47,618 bases of DNA from an uncultured bacterium (GTDB lineage Bacteria; Patescibacteriota; Minisyncoccia; Phycocordibacterales; UBA9973): positions 1-47,618 of the forward strand of contig CAIJZZ010000038.1 of the NCBI GenBank assembly GCA_903825255.1, read 5' to 3'. Both the position numbers and the translations under genes were made by a program. The notes beneath the pieces are model-generated. The model was not told where the DNA came from and did no database searches. It worked only from the letters and a program-made list of their open reading frames with translations. Within the stretch, counting starts at the first letter, position 1. Each line of letters begins with the position of its first letter. Of this stretch, positions 39,019 to 47,618 are shown in pieces.

Positions 39019-41307
39019 ATGAAAAATACCTATAAAATTAAAGGAATGCACTGCGTTTCATGTGCTTCGATTATTGAAAAAACTCTTAAAAAAACAGAAG
39101 GAGTAGATTTAGCGGAAGCAAATTATGGGAATGAGTCAGTTAAATTATCCTTTGATGAAAATAAAACGAATGCAGAAGATCTTTCTAAAAAAATTGAGCC
39201 ATTTGGGTATTCTTTAGTTACTGAAACGGCAAGTGATATGGGCATGAGTGAAGACGAACACAAGGTGCATACTGGTATTGGCCAATCAAAAAAGGAAAAG
39301 CTAACTGAAATCAAAGAAATGAAAAATAAAATTATTTCGGCAATTCCATTAGCGATTTTGAATATCTTTATTATGGGTTGGGATATTTTTTCTCAATATA
39401 AAATAGTCGGAGAGATGAATGGGGTGGTGCAAGGATTTTTTAATTATTTATTACCTTTGATGGCGACTTATATGCTTTTTGTTGTTGGTAAACCGTACTT
39501 ATTTGGCTTTTATCGCTTTCTGAAATATGGTAAAGCGAATATGGATACTTTAATAGGAATTGGAACTACAGCGGCATATTTATATAGTATTATTATAAGT
39601 GCCTTTGGTCCTGTTTTGAAAAATTTTATAAATGTAGAACATACATATTATGATGTAGTGATTGTGGTAATTACTTTTATTACTCTCGGTAAATATTTAG
39701 AAGCTCGTTCAAAAATAAAAACCGGTGATGCGATAGAAAAACTTCTAAATTTACAAGCGAAAACAGCGTTAGTTGTCCGAGCTGGGAAAGAAATTGAAAT
39801 TTCAGTGAGTGAGGTAATGCATGGGGATTTTATAATCATAAAACCTGGAACTAAAATTCCAGTGGATGGAATTATCACGGAAGGGAGTTCTTTTCTTGAT
39901 GAGAGTATGGTGACCGGAGAACCAATGCCAGTAAAAAAGAAAATAGGAGATAGTGTGGTGGCTGGAACCATTAACACGAACGGAGCATTTACTTTTAAAG
40001 CGACGAAAGTTGGTGGAGAAACACTTTTAGCCCAAATAATAAAAATGGTAGAAGAAGCACAAGGCAGCCGGGCACCGATCCAAGCACTCGCTGATAAAAT
40101 TTCGGCTGTTTTTGTGCCGATAGTTTTAGTCTTAGCTTTTATAACTTTAGGTTTATGGCTATTATTTGGAACTGGGTCACTTGGTTTCTCGCAAGCATTA
40201 TCTTTTGGTTTGGTTTCCTTCGTAAGTATTTTAGTTATAGCTTGTCCGTGTGCGTTGGGCCTCGCGACACCGACTGCGATTATTGTCGGAGTTGGTAAAG
40301 GATCGAAAGAAGGAATATTAATTAAAGATGCGGAAACATTAGAGAAATTACATAAAGTTGATACAGTAGTGGTGGATAAAACCGGAACCGTAACTCTCGG
40401 CAAACCAACCTTAGTTGATATTCAAAATTTATCAGATCTAAAAGATGAAGAGTTAATTTCAATTTTAGCAACGTTAGAAAAAAAATCAGAACATCCCATC
40501 GCTCAGGCGATTGTAAATTATGTAGAAGAAAAGAAAATAAATATTAAAAAAATTTTAAATTTTGAAGGGCTGCAAGGTAAGGGGATTAAAGGAACGATTA
40601 ATAATGTGGAATATTTTGCTGGCAATTTAAAATTGGTAAAAGATTTGGGAATTATTTTTAATGCTTCAAAAATTGAGGAATTTACTGCACAAGGAAAAAC
40701 TCCAGTTATTTTAGTCACTAAAAATAAAGTACTCGGTTTTGTGATGGTAGCAGATGAAATAAAAAAAGAAGCGAAACAAGCAGTAAGTGATTTACATAAA
40801 TTAGGAATTAAGGTGGTGATGCTGACTGGGGATGATGAAAAAGCAGCAAACTATATGGCAGGCTTAGTAGGTATTGATGAAGTGGTGGCCCACGTCATGC
40901 CAGAAAATAAATTAAATAAAATTAAAGAACTTCAAGCAGAAGGTAAGATCGTGGCTATGACTGGTGATGGGGTAAATGATGCTCCAGCGCTTGCTCAAGC
41001 AGATGTGGGGATAGCGATGAGTACCGGTACGGATGTTGCTATAGAATCAGCTGGAATAACCCTTTTACACGGTGATATTTCAAAACTTGTCAAAGCGATT
41101 AAATTATCAAAGATCACCATGCGAGGGATAAAGCAAAATCTTTTCTGGGCTTTCTTTTATAATATTATTGGGATTCCACTAGCCTCAGGTTTATTTTACC
41201 CGATTTTTGGCTGGCTTTTAAATCCTGTTTTTGCTGGAATGGCTATGGCACTATCTAGTGTCTCAGTGGTGTCGAACTCACTGCGTATTAAAACTAAAAA
41301 GTTATAA
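39019..41307 (+). CDS. copA: Copper-exporting P1B-type ATPase CopA
   Basis: CopA pumps Cu(I) out of the cytoplasm. From ATG 39019 the protein is 762 residues: one N-terminal heavy-metal-associated domain with GMHCVSC (CxxC at 12-15), eight membrane segments, the metal-translocating CPC at 409-411 (ACPCALGLATPTA), the actuator motif VTGEP, phosphorylated D453 in DKTGTVT, the SEHPI motif and the hinge TGDGVNDAPAL. CPC plus the neighbours indicates copper and not zinc. The frame is open upstream to 38788, but that part is read from PE-C and csoR in another frame and is not native. TATAAA ends 6 bases before ATG 39019. Confidence 0.96.
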   Translation: MKNTYKIKGMHCVSCASIIEKTLKKTEGVDLAEANYGNESVKLSFDENKTNAEDLSKKIEPFGYSLVTETASDMGMSEDEHKVHTGIGQSKKEKLTEIKEMKNKIISAIPLAILNIFIMGWDIFSQYKIVGEMNGVVQGFFNYLLPLMATYMLFVVGKPYLFGFYRFLKYGKANMDTLIGIGTTAAYLYSIIISAFGPVLKNFINVEHTYYDVVIVVITFITLGKYLEARSKIKTGDAIEKLLNLQAKTALVVRAGKEIEISVSEVMHGDFIIIKPGTKIPVDGIITEGSSFLDESMVTGEPMPVKKKIGDSVVAGTINTNGAFTFKATKVGGETLLAQIIKMVEEAQGSRAPIQALADKISAVFVPIVLVLAFITLGLWLLFGTGSLGFSQALSFGLVSFVSILVIACPCALGLATPTAIIVGVGKGSKEGILIKDAETLEKLHKVDTVVVDKTGTVTLGKPTLVDIQNLSDLKDEELISILATLEKKSEHPIAQAIVNYVEEKKINIKKILNFEGLQGKGIKGTINNVEYFAGNLKLVKDLGIIFNASKIEEFTAQGKTPVILVTKNKVLGFVMVADEIKKEAKQAVSDLHKLGIKVVMLTGDDEKAANYMAGLVGIDEVVAHVMPENKLNKIKELQAEGKIVAMTGDGVNDAPALAQADVGIAMSTGTDVAIESAGITLLHGDISKLVKAIKLSKITMRGIKQNLFWAFFYNIIGIPLASGLFYPIFGWLLNPVFAGMAMALSSVSVVSNSLRIKTKKL

Positions 41308-41335
41308 TTATAAAATAAATTTATTGAATAAAATT

Positions 41336-42367
41336 ATGGAACAAAATCAAAAAAAATATAAATTTCACGTACATGGTATGCATTGTAATGCTTGTGTGCT
41401 TTTGATTGAATCGGAGCTTAGTGAAATGCCAGGTATAAGTAAAGTTAAATCAAATTTAAAAGATAATTCAGTCGAAGTGACAGGAGATTTTGGTAACAAA
41501 ACTGAAATACAAATTGCGGAAGAATTAACTATATCGATCAAAAATAATGGTTATATTGTTTCTGTAGATAAACAAATTAAAGAAAATAATTGGTCTGATT
41601 TTAAAATTGCGGTACCTATCGCACTAGGTTTTATTGTTTTATTTATATTTTTACAAAAGCTCGGTATTGTGAATTTAATTAATTCTAAAGATGTGACTTA
41701 CAGTACTGCTTTTATTGTCGGTATTGTCGCTTCGCTCTCGACTTGTATGGCAGTGGTGGGTGGAATTGTACTTTCAATGTCGGCTACTTTTGCGAGAGAT
41801 GGAGATAAAATAAAACCCCAATTAATGTTTCATGGTGGACGCATTGTTTCTTTCTTTATTTTGGGTGGGATAATAGGTGCCGTTGGTGGAGCTTTTACTT
41901 TAGGGACAAATGGAACATTTTTTATGAGTTTAATCATTGGTTTAGTAATGTTTATTCTGGGAATTAATTTACTCGATGTTTTTCCTTGGGCAAAAAAGTT
42001 ACAGCCTTCTATGCCGAAGTTTATTGGTAAATATGCACACAATGTAACAAAATTAAATCATACTATTACTCCGCTTTTAGTTGGTATTGCGACTTTTTTC
42101 TTGCCTTGTGGATTTACTCAGTCAATGCAATTATATTCTTTGACCACTGGTAGTTTTTTAAAAGGTGGACTCACAATGCTTTCTTTTGCCTTAGGCACAC
42201 TACCTGTTTTAGCCTTAGTGAGCTTTAGTTCTTTTAGTATAAAAAATAGTTCCAAATCCGGAATCTTTTTTAAGTCAGCTGGTCTAGTCGTTATTTTATT
42301 CGCATTCTTTAATATTATTAACAGTTTAGTGGTAATTGGAATATTACCGCCCATTTTTAGTTTTTAG
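41336..42367 (+). CDS. Heavy-metal-associated domain fused to a SafE/UreH-like membrane domain
   Basis: From ATG 41336 the protein is 343 residues. An HMA domain with HGMHCNAC is followed by about seven membrane segments of the TauE/SafE-DsbD-UreH type (VGIVASLSTCMAVVGGIVLSM... and LPCGFTQSMQLYSL). Such fusions accompany copper ATPases and cupredoxins and are thought to move copper or electrons across the membrane. Cys residues in SLSTCMAV and FLPCGF lie in the positions of the redox Cys of CcdA/DsbD-like proteins. The ORF can be extended upstream into copA, but the ATG directly before the HMA is the natural start. It is part of the copper operon. Confidence 0.85.
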   Translation: MEQNQKKYKFHVHGMHCNACVLLIESELSEMPGISKVKSNLKDNSVEVTGDFGNKTEIQIAEELTISIKNNGYIVSVDKQIKENNWSDFKIAVPIALGFIVLFIFLQKLGIVNLINSKDVTYSTAFIVGIVASLSTCMAVVGGIVLSMSATFARDGDKIKPQLMFHGGRIVSFFILGGIIGAVGGAFTLGTNGTFFMSLIIGLVMFILGINLLDVFPWAKKLQPSMPKFIGKYAHNVTKLNHTITPLLVGIATFFLPCGFTQSMQLYSLTTGSFLKGGLTMLSFALGTLPVLALVSFSSFSIKNSSKSGIFFKSAGLVVILFAFFNIINSLVVIGILPPIFSF

Positions 42368-42396
42368 TTTATTTATTAATAGAATTTATTTATCAT

Positions 42397-42783
42397 ATGA
42401 AAACAACCATCATTTCAATTTTTATAGCTATTGTTTTAATTATAGGAGCCTTTGTACTTTCAAAAGGGAATAATAGTGGAGATGTAGCGGCTGCTAATAA
42501 TGTTACTATCGTGGATGGTAAACAAATTATCGAGATCAAAGCTAAAGGAGGTTATGAACCAAAAAAGAGTGTAGCCAAGGCTGGTATTCCGACAATTTTA
42601 CGTTTTGAAACTAGTGGCACTTTCGATTGTTCCTCTTCAATAAGAATTCCAAGTTTAAGTATCGATAAAAACTTACCTCAGTCAGGTTCTACAGATATAG
42701 ATATCGGTATAGCTAAAGCAACAAATATCCAAGGGACCTGCGGAATGGGAATGTACCCATTTCAAATTGATTTTCAAAATTAA
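42397..42783 (+). CDS. Membrane-anchored cupredoxin-like copper protein
   Basis: The 128-residue protein has an N-terminal membrane anchor (IISIFIAIVLIIGAFVLS), then a beta-rich domain of the plastocyanin type: IIEIKAKGGYEPKKSVAKAG, FDCSS and a C-terminal CGMGMYPFQIDF. The Cys and Met residues at the end resemble a cupredoxin metal-binding loop, although the usual Cys-x-His spacing is not present, so binding may be Cys/Met-based and Cu(I)-directed. As the last gene of the csoR-copA operon it probably binds copper on the outer face of the membrane. Confidence 0.82.
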   Translation: MKTTIISIFIAIVLIIGAFVLSKGNNSGDVAAANNVTIVDGKQIIEIKAKGGYEPKKSVAKAGIPTILRFETSGTFDCSSSIRIPSLSIDKNLPQSGSTDIDIGIAKATNIQGTCGMGMYPFQIDFQN

Positions 42784-42788
42784 AATTT

Positions 42789-44693
42789 TTATTTATTAAG
42801 CAAAACTCTTGTCTTCGGACCTACATTGCCTAGTTGAGGGAGCTTGTGAGCTTTTTGAAAAGCTTTTACTGCAACCTCTGTTGCGGAACCAAAACCTCCA
42901 TCAACTTTACCTTTATAAAATCCAAGAGTTTTAAGTTTCTTTTGTAGTTCTAAAACTTCTGTGCCTTTTGAACCTAATTTTATTGATTTTGTAAATTCGA
43001 AAGTTGTATTTGTTGGTGTAGATACAGTATCAGGAACATAAGTTGTTGTCGTAGGAGTAGAAACATAATTTGGACAAGTTTGACCAGTTACTGTGCTAAA
43101 TAAAGTAGTAGAAGTACAGCCAGCTGGAATAGTATTTATTATAGAAGTATTGCAAGAGATACCGGTGGTTTGACTATATCCATCATTAGAAAGACAGCCG
43201 GTAGGTAAAGTAGAAATTACTGGAGTAGAATTACAAGAGATTCCAGTGATTTGACTATATCCTGCAGTTGAAAGACAACCAATGGGCAAGGAAGAAGTAG
43301 ATGATGAACCCAAAACAGTAACAGAAAGAGTAGCGCAATTTCCACCAGCGGAACATACATTCATAGCTGAAGACCCAGTGCCAACACCATAGAGTGTTAG
43401 GATATTAACATTCAAGGATGGTTGGAAAATATTACTAGCCGTTGAATATATAGTATATGGTAAAGAACCTCCAGAAATTGTGATGGTTGAAGTTTGCCCG
43501 ACTGAAAGAGAAATATTTTCTTGGCTTAAAATTGGATGACCACTACCAGTGCTAGTGCCGGATCCATAATTAACCGTAATGGTTAAAGATCCGCAGTTAT
43601 TTGTAGCAGCACAGACACTTAAAACCGAAGTGCCATTTGTGATTCCAAGAAGAGTTAAGGTTGTGCCAGATAAATTTGCCTGAACAATACTCGGATTTGA
43701 ATTAGATGAAACATACAATAAACTATTAGTTGGTCCATAAACGCTTACATTTACATTTTGTCCAATAAATACAGTTGGATTTGATTGACTGAAAGTTATC
43801 GCTGCAGAATTTACAGAACCAATTGTTACATTTATAATTCCACAAGAACTATTATCACTAGAACAAACTGTGATTGAAGATGAACCAGTTGTGCTTGAGG
43901 TAGTTAAAGTAATTGTTGAGCCTGAAATACTTGTTTGAACTATACCTTGGTTTTGGCTTGTGTTGTTTAAAACATTATAAGAACCAGATCCGCCAGTTAT
44001 TTGGATAGAAACATTTTGTCCAGCCGAAAGTGAAACACTGTTTTGGCTGAAAGTTAATGGTTGAACACTTGAGTTTTGAACGGTAACATAAATGCTTGAA
44101 CAATTCGTATTATTATTTACCAAACAAATAGAAGCTACTGTTGAACCATAACTATTTGCTAAAACATTAATTTGATTACCACTTAAATTAATATTAGCTA
44201 TCATCGGGCTTGAATTACTAGATAAATATAGAGAGCTTGAACCCATATTATTTGCAGTTACAGTGGATGATTGGCCAACCGTTAAAACGAGACCAGTTTG
44301 GCTCAAAGAAAGCATATTACTACTAGAAGTTAATGAGGAAACTGAAGGCCAAGAGATAGTTTGTGATTGAGAACCATTAATTCCACCTAGTTTAACGTAA
44401 ACTAAACTATTAGAAATAATTCCATAATTAGAACTACTGACAGTAATCGTTAAGTTTCCATTTGCATTAGTAGTACCAATAGAACTGATTTGTTGGCCGG
44501 ATCCGTTTTTTATATAGTAAAACAAAACACCTGTGTTTGGGTCTCCAGTTACATTTAGTTGAACAGAATCACCGTCACCTGTAGGAGAAATTAATAAAGT
44601 CGGAGTAACTGCTTGGGCTCTTGAGATAGAAAAGAATAAACAGAAAACTATTATTCCTAATAAAATAAATTGTCTAGATATTAAATGTTTCAT
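42789..44693 (-). CDS. Secreted Ser/Thr-rich repeat protein with C-terminal peptidoglycan-binding domain
   Basis: From ATG 44693 the protein is 634 residues. A signal peptide ending SRAQA starts it. The body has several bacterial Ig-like repeats built on SQNSVSLSAGQNVSIQITGGSG, with Cys pairs such as VCSSDNSSCG, then three copies of a GCLS..GYSQ.TGISC motif. The C-terminal 65 residues are a PG_binding_1 domain (LGSKGTEVLELQKKLKTLGF...FGSATEVAVKAFQKAHKL), which anchors proteins to the wall. TATAAT on the minus strand (44706-44701) ends 7 bases before ATG 44693. The gene converges on the copper operon with 5 bases between stop codons. Confidence 0.87.
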   Translation of the reverse strand: MKHLISRQFILLGIIVFCLFFSISRAQAVTPTLLISPTGDGDSVQLNVTGDPNTGVLFYYIKNGSGQQISSIGTTNANGNLTITVSSSNYGIISNSLVYVKLGGINGSQSQTISWPSVSSLTSSSNMLSLSQTGLVLTVGQSSTVTANNMGSSSLYLSSNSSPMIANINLSGNQINVLANSYGSTVASICLVNNNTNCSSIYVTVQNSSVQPLTFSQNSVSLSAGQNVSIQITGGSGSYNVLNNTSQNQGIVQTSISGSTITLTTSSTTGSSSITVCSSDNSSCGIINVTIGSVNSAAITFSQSNPTVFIGQNVNVSVYGPTNSLLYVSSNSNPSIVQANLSGTTLTLLGITNGTSVLSVCAATNNCGSLTITVNYGSGTSTGSGHPILSQENISLSVGQTSTITISGGSLPYTIYSTASNIFQPSLNVNILTLYGVGTGSSAMNVCSAGGNCATLSVTVLGSSSTSSLPIGCLSTAGYSQITGISCNSTPVISTLPTGCLSNDGYSQTTGISCNTSIINTIPAGCTSTTLFSTVTGQTCPNYVSTPTTTTYVPDTVSTPTNTTFEFTKSIKLGSKGTEVLELQKKLKTLGFYKGKVDGGFGSATEVAVKAFQKAHKLPQLGNVGPKTRVLLNK

Positions 44694-44772
44694 ATCAATA
44701 ATTATACTATACAATTTTTAAATATATGCACCTTAATGGTTTATAAGTTTTTAATAATGTGTCTTAAAAACA

Positions 44773-44799
44773 AAAAACCCACATATTAATTGGGTTTTT
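44773..44799 (-). terminator. Terminator after the Cys/His-rich gene
   Basis: AAAAACCCA (44773-44781) and TGGGTTTTT (44791-44799) form a perfect 9-bp stem with a 9-base loop. On the minus strand a T-rich run follows. It separates the Cys/His-rich gene from the wall-binding protein gene downstream. Confidence 0.88.
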
Positions 44800-44829
44800 C
44801 GTAAAAAAATTATTTTTTTAGAATGCTAT

Positions 44830-45138
44830 TTATTGTAATGGAGCACCATTATCAACAGCAGGAGCATAGTTGAAATAACTACCTCCGCGCATCATCCCAT
44901 AACCAGATTTATTATATTCACCATATCCGCCATTCGCTTTAATAAAACCAGTCATTTCACCAAGTCTAAAGCCACATGAAAAGATTATTATTACAATTGC
45001 AATTTTTAACACCATTTTTAATAGGTGATAGTGACCACCATGGCATCCATGGTTACCACACATACCGCCACAACATGCATGATCATGCATTGAATGCATA
45101 TCACACTCTGCACAACCTTTTTTATCCATATTTTCCAT
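44830..45138 (-). CDS. Small Cys/His-rich single-pass membrane protein
   Basis: The 102-residue protein has a cytoplasmic-side N-terminus packed with potential metal ligands: within residues 9-37 there are eight Cys and eight His (GCAECDMHSMHDHACC, then GGMCGNHGCHGGHYH). One membrane helix follows (VLKIAIVIIIFSCGF), then a Gly/Tyr-rich tail with MMRGG. No family is recognised. The ligand density suggests binding of a soft metal, and the copper operon lies about 2 kb away on the other strand, but no CsoR-type operator was seen upstream. A start at Met4 is also possible. It has its own terminator. Confidence 0.78.
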   Translation of the reverse strand: MENMDKKGCAECDMHSMHDHACCGGMCGNHGCHGGHYHLLKMVLKIAIVIIIFSCGFRLGEMTGFIKANGGYGEYNKSGYGMMRGGSYFNYAPAVDNGAPLQ

Positions 45139-45245
45139 AAAAATTTTATTTGTTTTAATGATTATTAATATTTGTCCCGACCGAACGACCCCAGTCAGGC
45201 TTGTTTATATATAATAATATACCTTTTTATTTAAATGTTAAGAAG

Positions 45246-45926
45246 CTATTTTAAACTAAAAGGATTGAAGTTAGTTTTTAGATCATAATAGTCTTCTTTT
45301 TCAGCCTTTTTAAGAAATCTAACTACCTTATAAGTTAGCGGAGTAAATAAAATTTCGACGCCAGTTTTAAAAATATAATTTGAAATGATTAATGTAAGTA
45401 GAAGTGAGTTTGGTAAAAATCCGAAGAAAGCGATAATAATAAAAATAAAGCTATCTACGAGTTCTCCGACTATGGTCGAGCCGATTGTTCGGGTCCAAAG
45501 ATATTTTCCTTTTGTCCATATTTTCATTTTAGCTAAAATAAAAGAATTAGAAAATTCACCACAGAAATATGCGATAAGACTAGCTAAAACGATTCTTGGA
45601 GTTAACCCTAATATAGTATCGTAAGCTGCTTGATTATTCCAGCCAGAGGCAGCTGGCAATTTACCAATGATGATAAAGATTAAAGACATTATAAAGATTG
45701 AAATAAAACCGAGCCAGATAACTCGTCTTGATTTTTTATAACCGTACACTTCAGTTAGGATGTCCCCAAAAATATAGCTTAATGGAAATAGGAGAGTGCC
45801 TCCATCAAAAGTAAACCAACCAAAATCTACTATTTTTGTCGAAGCGACATTTGAAATCAGTAAAACAGAAACAAAAAAAACTGCAATGTCTCCTAAATAT
45901 TTATAATTTTTTTGTGGCGTATCCAT
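45246..45926 (-). CDS. YhhQ-like queuosine precursor transporter (VUT/DUF165 family)
   Basis: The 226-residue integral membrane protein has about six segments and the family signatures LLISNVASTKIVDF, DGGTLLFPLSYIFGDILTEVYGY and the GELVDSFIFI motif. Characterised members import queuosine precursors (preQ0 or preQ1) for modification of GUN-decoding tRNAs. Patescibacteria usually lack de novo synthesis of such compounds, so uptake is sensible. No queuosine gene is next to it. It starts 22 bases after the SulP gene ends, so the two may be co-transcribed. The substrate is inferred from family only. Confidence 0.88.
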   Translation of the reverse strand: MDTPQKNYKYLGDIAVFFVSVLLISNVASTKIVDFGWFTFDGGTLLFPLSYIFGDILTEVYGYKKSRRVIWLGFISIFIMSLIFIIIGKLPAASGWNNQAAYDTILGLTPRIVLASLIAYFCGEFSNSFILAKMKIWTKGKYLWTRTIGSTIVGELVDSFIFIIIAFFGFLPNSLLLTLIISNYIFKTGVEILFTPLTYKVVRFLKKAEKEDYYDLKTNFNPFSLK

Positions 45927-45948
45927 TTTATTAGGTTAATTTATAATT

Positions 45949-47580
45949 TTAATTATTCTTTTTTAGCGGTATTCCAAGAAATAATAAAGCTTGGCCTGCT
46001 TTTTCAAAAATTAATTTTTTTTCTTTTAATTTTTTATAGCCTGAGGAAAGTTGTTCTAATAAATCAAGAGTGTTCTGATCAATTCCCGTCAAAAGTACTT
46101 GCTGACCACGTGCTTCGATAATATCGATGATTTCATCAAGTGCTTCTACTCCGTCTGTATCAATAAAGTGAACTTCCCTTAATCTCAATATAATCGATTT
46201 ATATTTTCGAAGATTTTCTTCAAAACGATCTATGTGTGCCCGACTGTTAATATAACATAATTTACCTTTAAACGAATATAGTAAAACATCGGCATTTTCT
46301 TTTATTTCCTTGAGTTTTACCCCAGAATCAGAATCAACAATGCCTTCATTAAATTTATTTACTTTTAAATCAAAATGACCGTGAGAGATTCTATTAACAA
46401 AAATCAAGAGAGAAATGGATACACCTAATAATATTCCTACGATCGGGTCAATAATAATTGTTATTAAAGCAACAAATAAAGATACAAAAAAACCTTCTCT
46501 TTCGTAACGCCATAATTTTTCATAATGTTCTTTTTCTACCATTTGTATGGCTACATAAACCAAAATAGCGGCAATAACAGATAAAGGTATATATTTAAAA
46601 TATCCTAATAAAAAAAGAGAAATAATTGTTACACTAACAACACTGATTATAGCTGAAGTTCGATGATTAGCTCCAGTTTTAATATTAAGGGAAGTTCTAG
46701 CTAAAGCAGCTGTAGCCGGCATTCCTCCAACTAAACCCGATACTATGTTGGCTAAACCAAGACCGAGCATTTCTTTTCTTTCATTATGTTTTGTATGGGT
46801 CATTCCATCTGCTATTTTAGCCGAGAGCATTGTTTCTAAAATTGCAATTAGTGCCACGACAGCTGCGGTTTCAAGCATAAACATAGAAAATCCTAAATGA
46901 GGGAGTTCAAAAATATGAAAACTAATATTACCAAATTTATCTCCTAAAGTTTGGAGTGGCAAAGAAATAATTCCAATTTTACTAAAATAACCGAGTCCAA
47001 TTCCTATTGGAGCCAGAATTATTGCCCCAGGTACTTTTGGAGTAATTTTTTTAAAAATTAAAAATCCTAATAGAAAAAATATGAAAATACTCAAAGTTAA
47101 ATAGGAGGTGTTTGGAAGATGTTTAAAAGATTCAATTAGATTTGCAAAAAAGGTTTCATGTTGTGTAAGGTTTTGCAATCCGAAAGCAAAATTAAACTGT
47201 CCAAGCCCAATAATAAAAGCAACCCCTAAAGTAAAACCATGAATAACGCTTGATGGAATAAGAATTAAATATTTTTCAAGTTTTAAAAGATAAGCCAAAA
47301 TAATAAATATACCGACTAAAATCGTGAGCATTGGTAAACCATTTATGCCATGTAAAATGACATAAGTGGCCACAACGCCTGAAAGTGCGCCCGTAGGCCC
47401 GACAATATTAAAATTACTGCCACCAAAGATTGCAGCAATGAGTCCAGCCCAAATAGCGGTAATGATTCCGATCATAGGTGTTGCACCAGATGCGACTGCT
47501 AAGGATACGGAAAGTGGTATAGAAATTAAAGAAACAGTTAAACCAGATTTTAAATTTTTTTTAATATTTTCTTTTAACAT
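45949..47580 (-). CDS. SulP-family anion transporter with STAS domain
   Basis: The 543-residue protein has a SLC26/SulP membrane domain with about 12-14 segments, starting LTVSLISIPLSVSLAVASGATP, with GPTGALSGVVATYV, and a C-terminal cytoplasmic STAS domain (about 430-543, with VHFIDTDGVEALDEIIDII). SulP proteins carry sulfate, bicarbonate or dicarboxylates, often with Na+ or H+. The substrate cannot be read from sequence; a bicarbonate (BicA-like) or sulfate role is possible. The ATG at 47580 lies 16 bases after a TATAAT-like box on the minus strand. Confidence 0.93.
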   Translation of the reverse strand: MLKENIKKNLKSGLTVSLISIPLSVSLAVASGATPMIGIITAIWAGLIAAIFGGSNFNIVGPTGALSGVVATYVILHGINGLPMLTILVGIFIILAYLLKLEKYLILIPSSVIHGFTLGVAFIIGLGQFNFAFGLQNLTQHETFFANLIESFKHLPNTSYLTLSIFIFFLLGFLIFKKITPKVPGAIILAPIGIGLGYFSKIGIISLPLQTLGDKFGNISFHIFELPHLGFSMFMLETAAVVALIAILETMLSAKIADGMTHTKHNERKEMLGLGLANIVSGLVGGMPATAALARTSLNIKTGANHRTSAIISVVSVTIISLFLLGYFKYIPLSVIAAILVYVAIQMVEKEHYEKLWRYEREGFFVSLFVALITIIIDPIVGILLGVSISLLIFVNRISHGHFDLKVNKFNEGIVDSDSGVKLKEIKENADVLLYSFKGKLCYINSRAHIDRFEENLRKYKSIILRLREVHFIDTDGVEALDEIIDIIEARGQQVLLTGIDQNTLDLLEQLSSGYKKLKEKKLIFEKAGQALLFLGIPLKKNN

Positions 47581-47618
47581 TTTTTTGAAGTCATAATTAT
47601 AAAAAAACTATTTATAAA

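Noticed and set aside
39648-40403. 251-residue open frame on the minus strand within copA
   Set aside because: It is a shadow of copA; the encoded sequence has no recognisable domain and no start signals.
1-47618. Recoded UGA (as in Gracilibacteria or Absconditabacteria)
   Set aside because: UGA works as a stop at the ends of the ABC ATPase gene and the 4628 gene, and conserved genes contain no in-frame UGA.

Overview
The window looks like chromosomal DNA of a Candidate Phyla Radiation (Patescibacteria) bacterium, most likely of the Parcubacteria side. The reasons are the AT-rich sequence, compact proteins (UvrC without its C-terminal helix-hairpin-helix, a 215-residue HolA-like delta subunit), tRNAs without encoded CCA, scarce Shine-Dalgarno sites, and a type IV pilus locus with very large repeat-bearing pilin-like proteins. 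UGA is used as a stop (for example at the end of the ABC ATPase gene), so the code appears standard. This assignment is inferred from gene content and style; no marker phylogeny was possible.

Layout. 1-4400: end of a repetitive surface protein, tsaE, polA, a small membrane methyltransferase, a holA-like gene. 4400-12300: tRNA-Lys, a hypothetical gene, then the excision-repair block uvrB-uvrA-uvrC with a tiny lipoprotein gene between uvrB and uvrA, and a SPOUT methyltransferase. 12350-15800: a protein ending in a carrier-protein-like domain, mutM, a Zn amidase, ruvA, rpsT. 16000-19200: thioredoxin-like protein, ABC exporter pair, pseudouridine synthase, tRNA-Arg, membrane protein. 19350-38500: surface and pilus region: an Fn3-like protein, a receiver protein, PilB, PilC, four large pilin-like proteins carrying beta-propellers and InlB-like repeats, a RAYT transposase between its two palindromes, a pilin, and a sensor kinase. 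38570-42780: copper operon csoR-copA-HMA/SafE-like-cupredoxin. 42789-47580, minus strand: peptidoglycan-binding surface protein, Cys/His-rich membrane peptide, YhhQ-like transporter, SulP transporter.

The most striking feature is a population of palindromic insertions. One family (called PE-A here) sits in frame inside polA, uvrB and uvrA, with a 62-nt core of identical length in all three. A second family (PE-B) sits inside uvrB and uvrC. Two further kinds (PE-C, PE-D) lie between genes, and a different palindrome is inside the pilin leader. Within one family the cores match, but the outer inverted-repeat arms differ completely from copy to copy while being perfectly or nearly complementary within a copy. 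In uvrB the right arm encodes part of the conserved helicase sequence, so the left arm looks like an inverted copy of host flank. This suggests insertion by a mechanism that duplicates flanking DNA in inverted orientation.

A second theme is leaderless transcription. At many genes a -10-like hexamer ends 6-9 bases before the ATG, so the start codon would be close to the first transcribed base. This pattern was used to choose several starts. The copper operon promoter has a CsoR-type palindrome exactly between its -35 and -10 hexamers.
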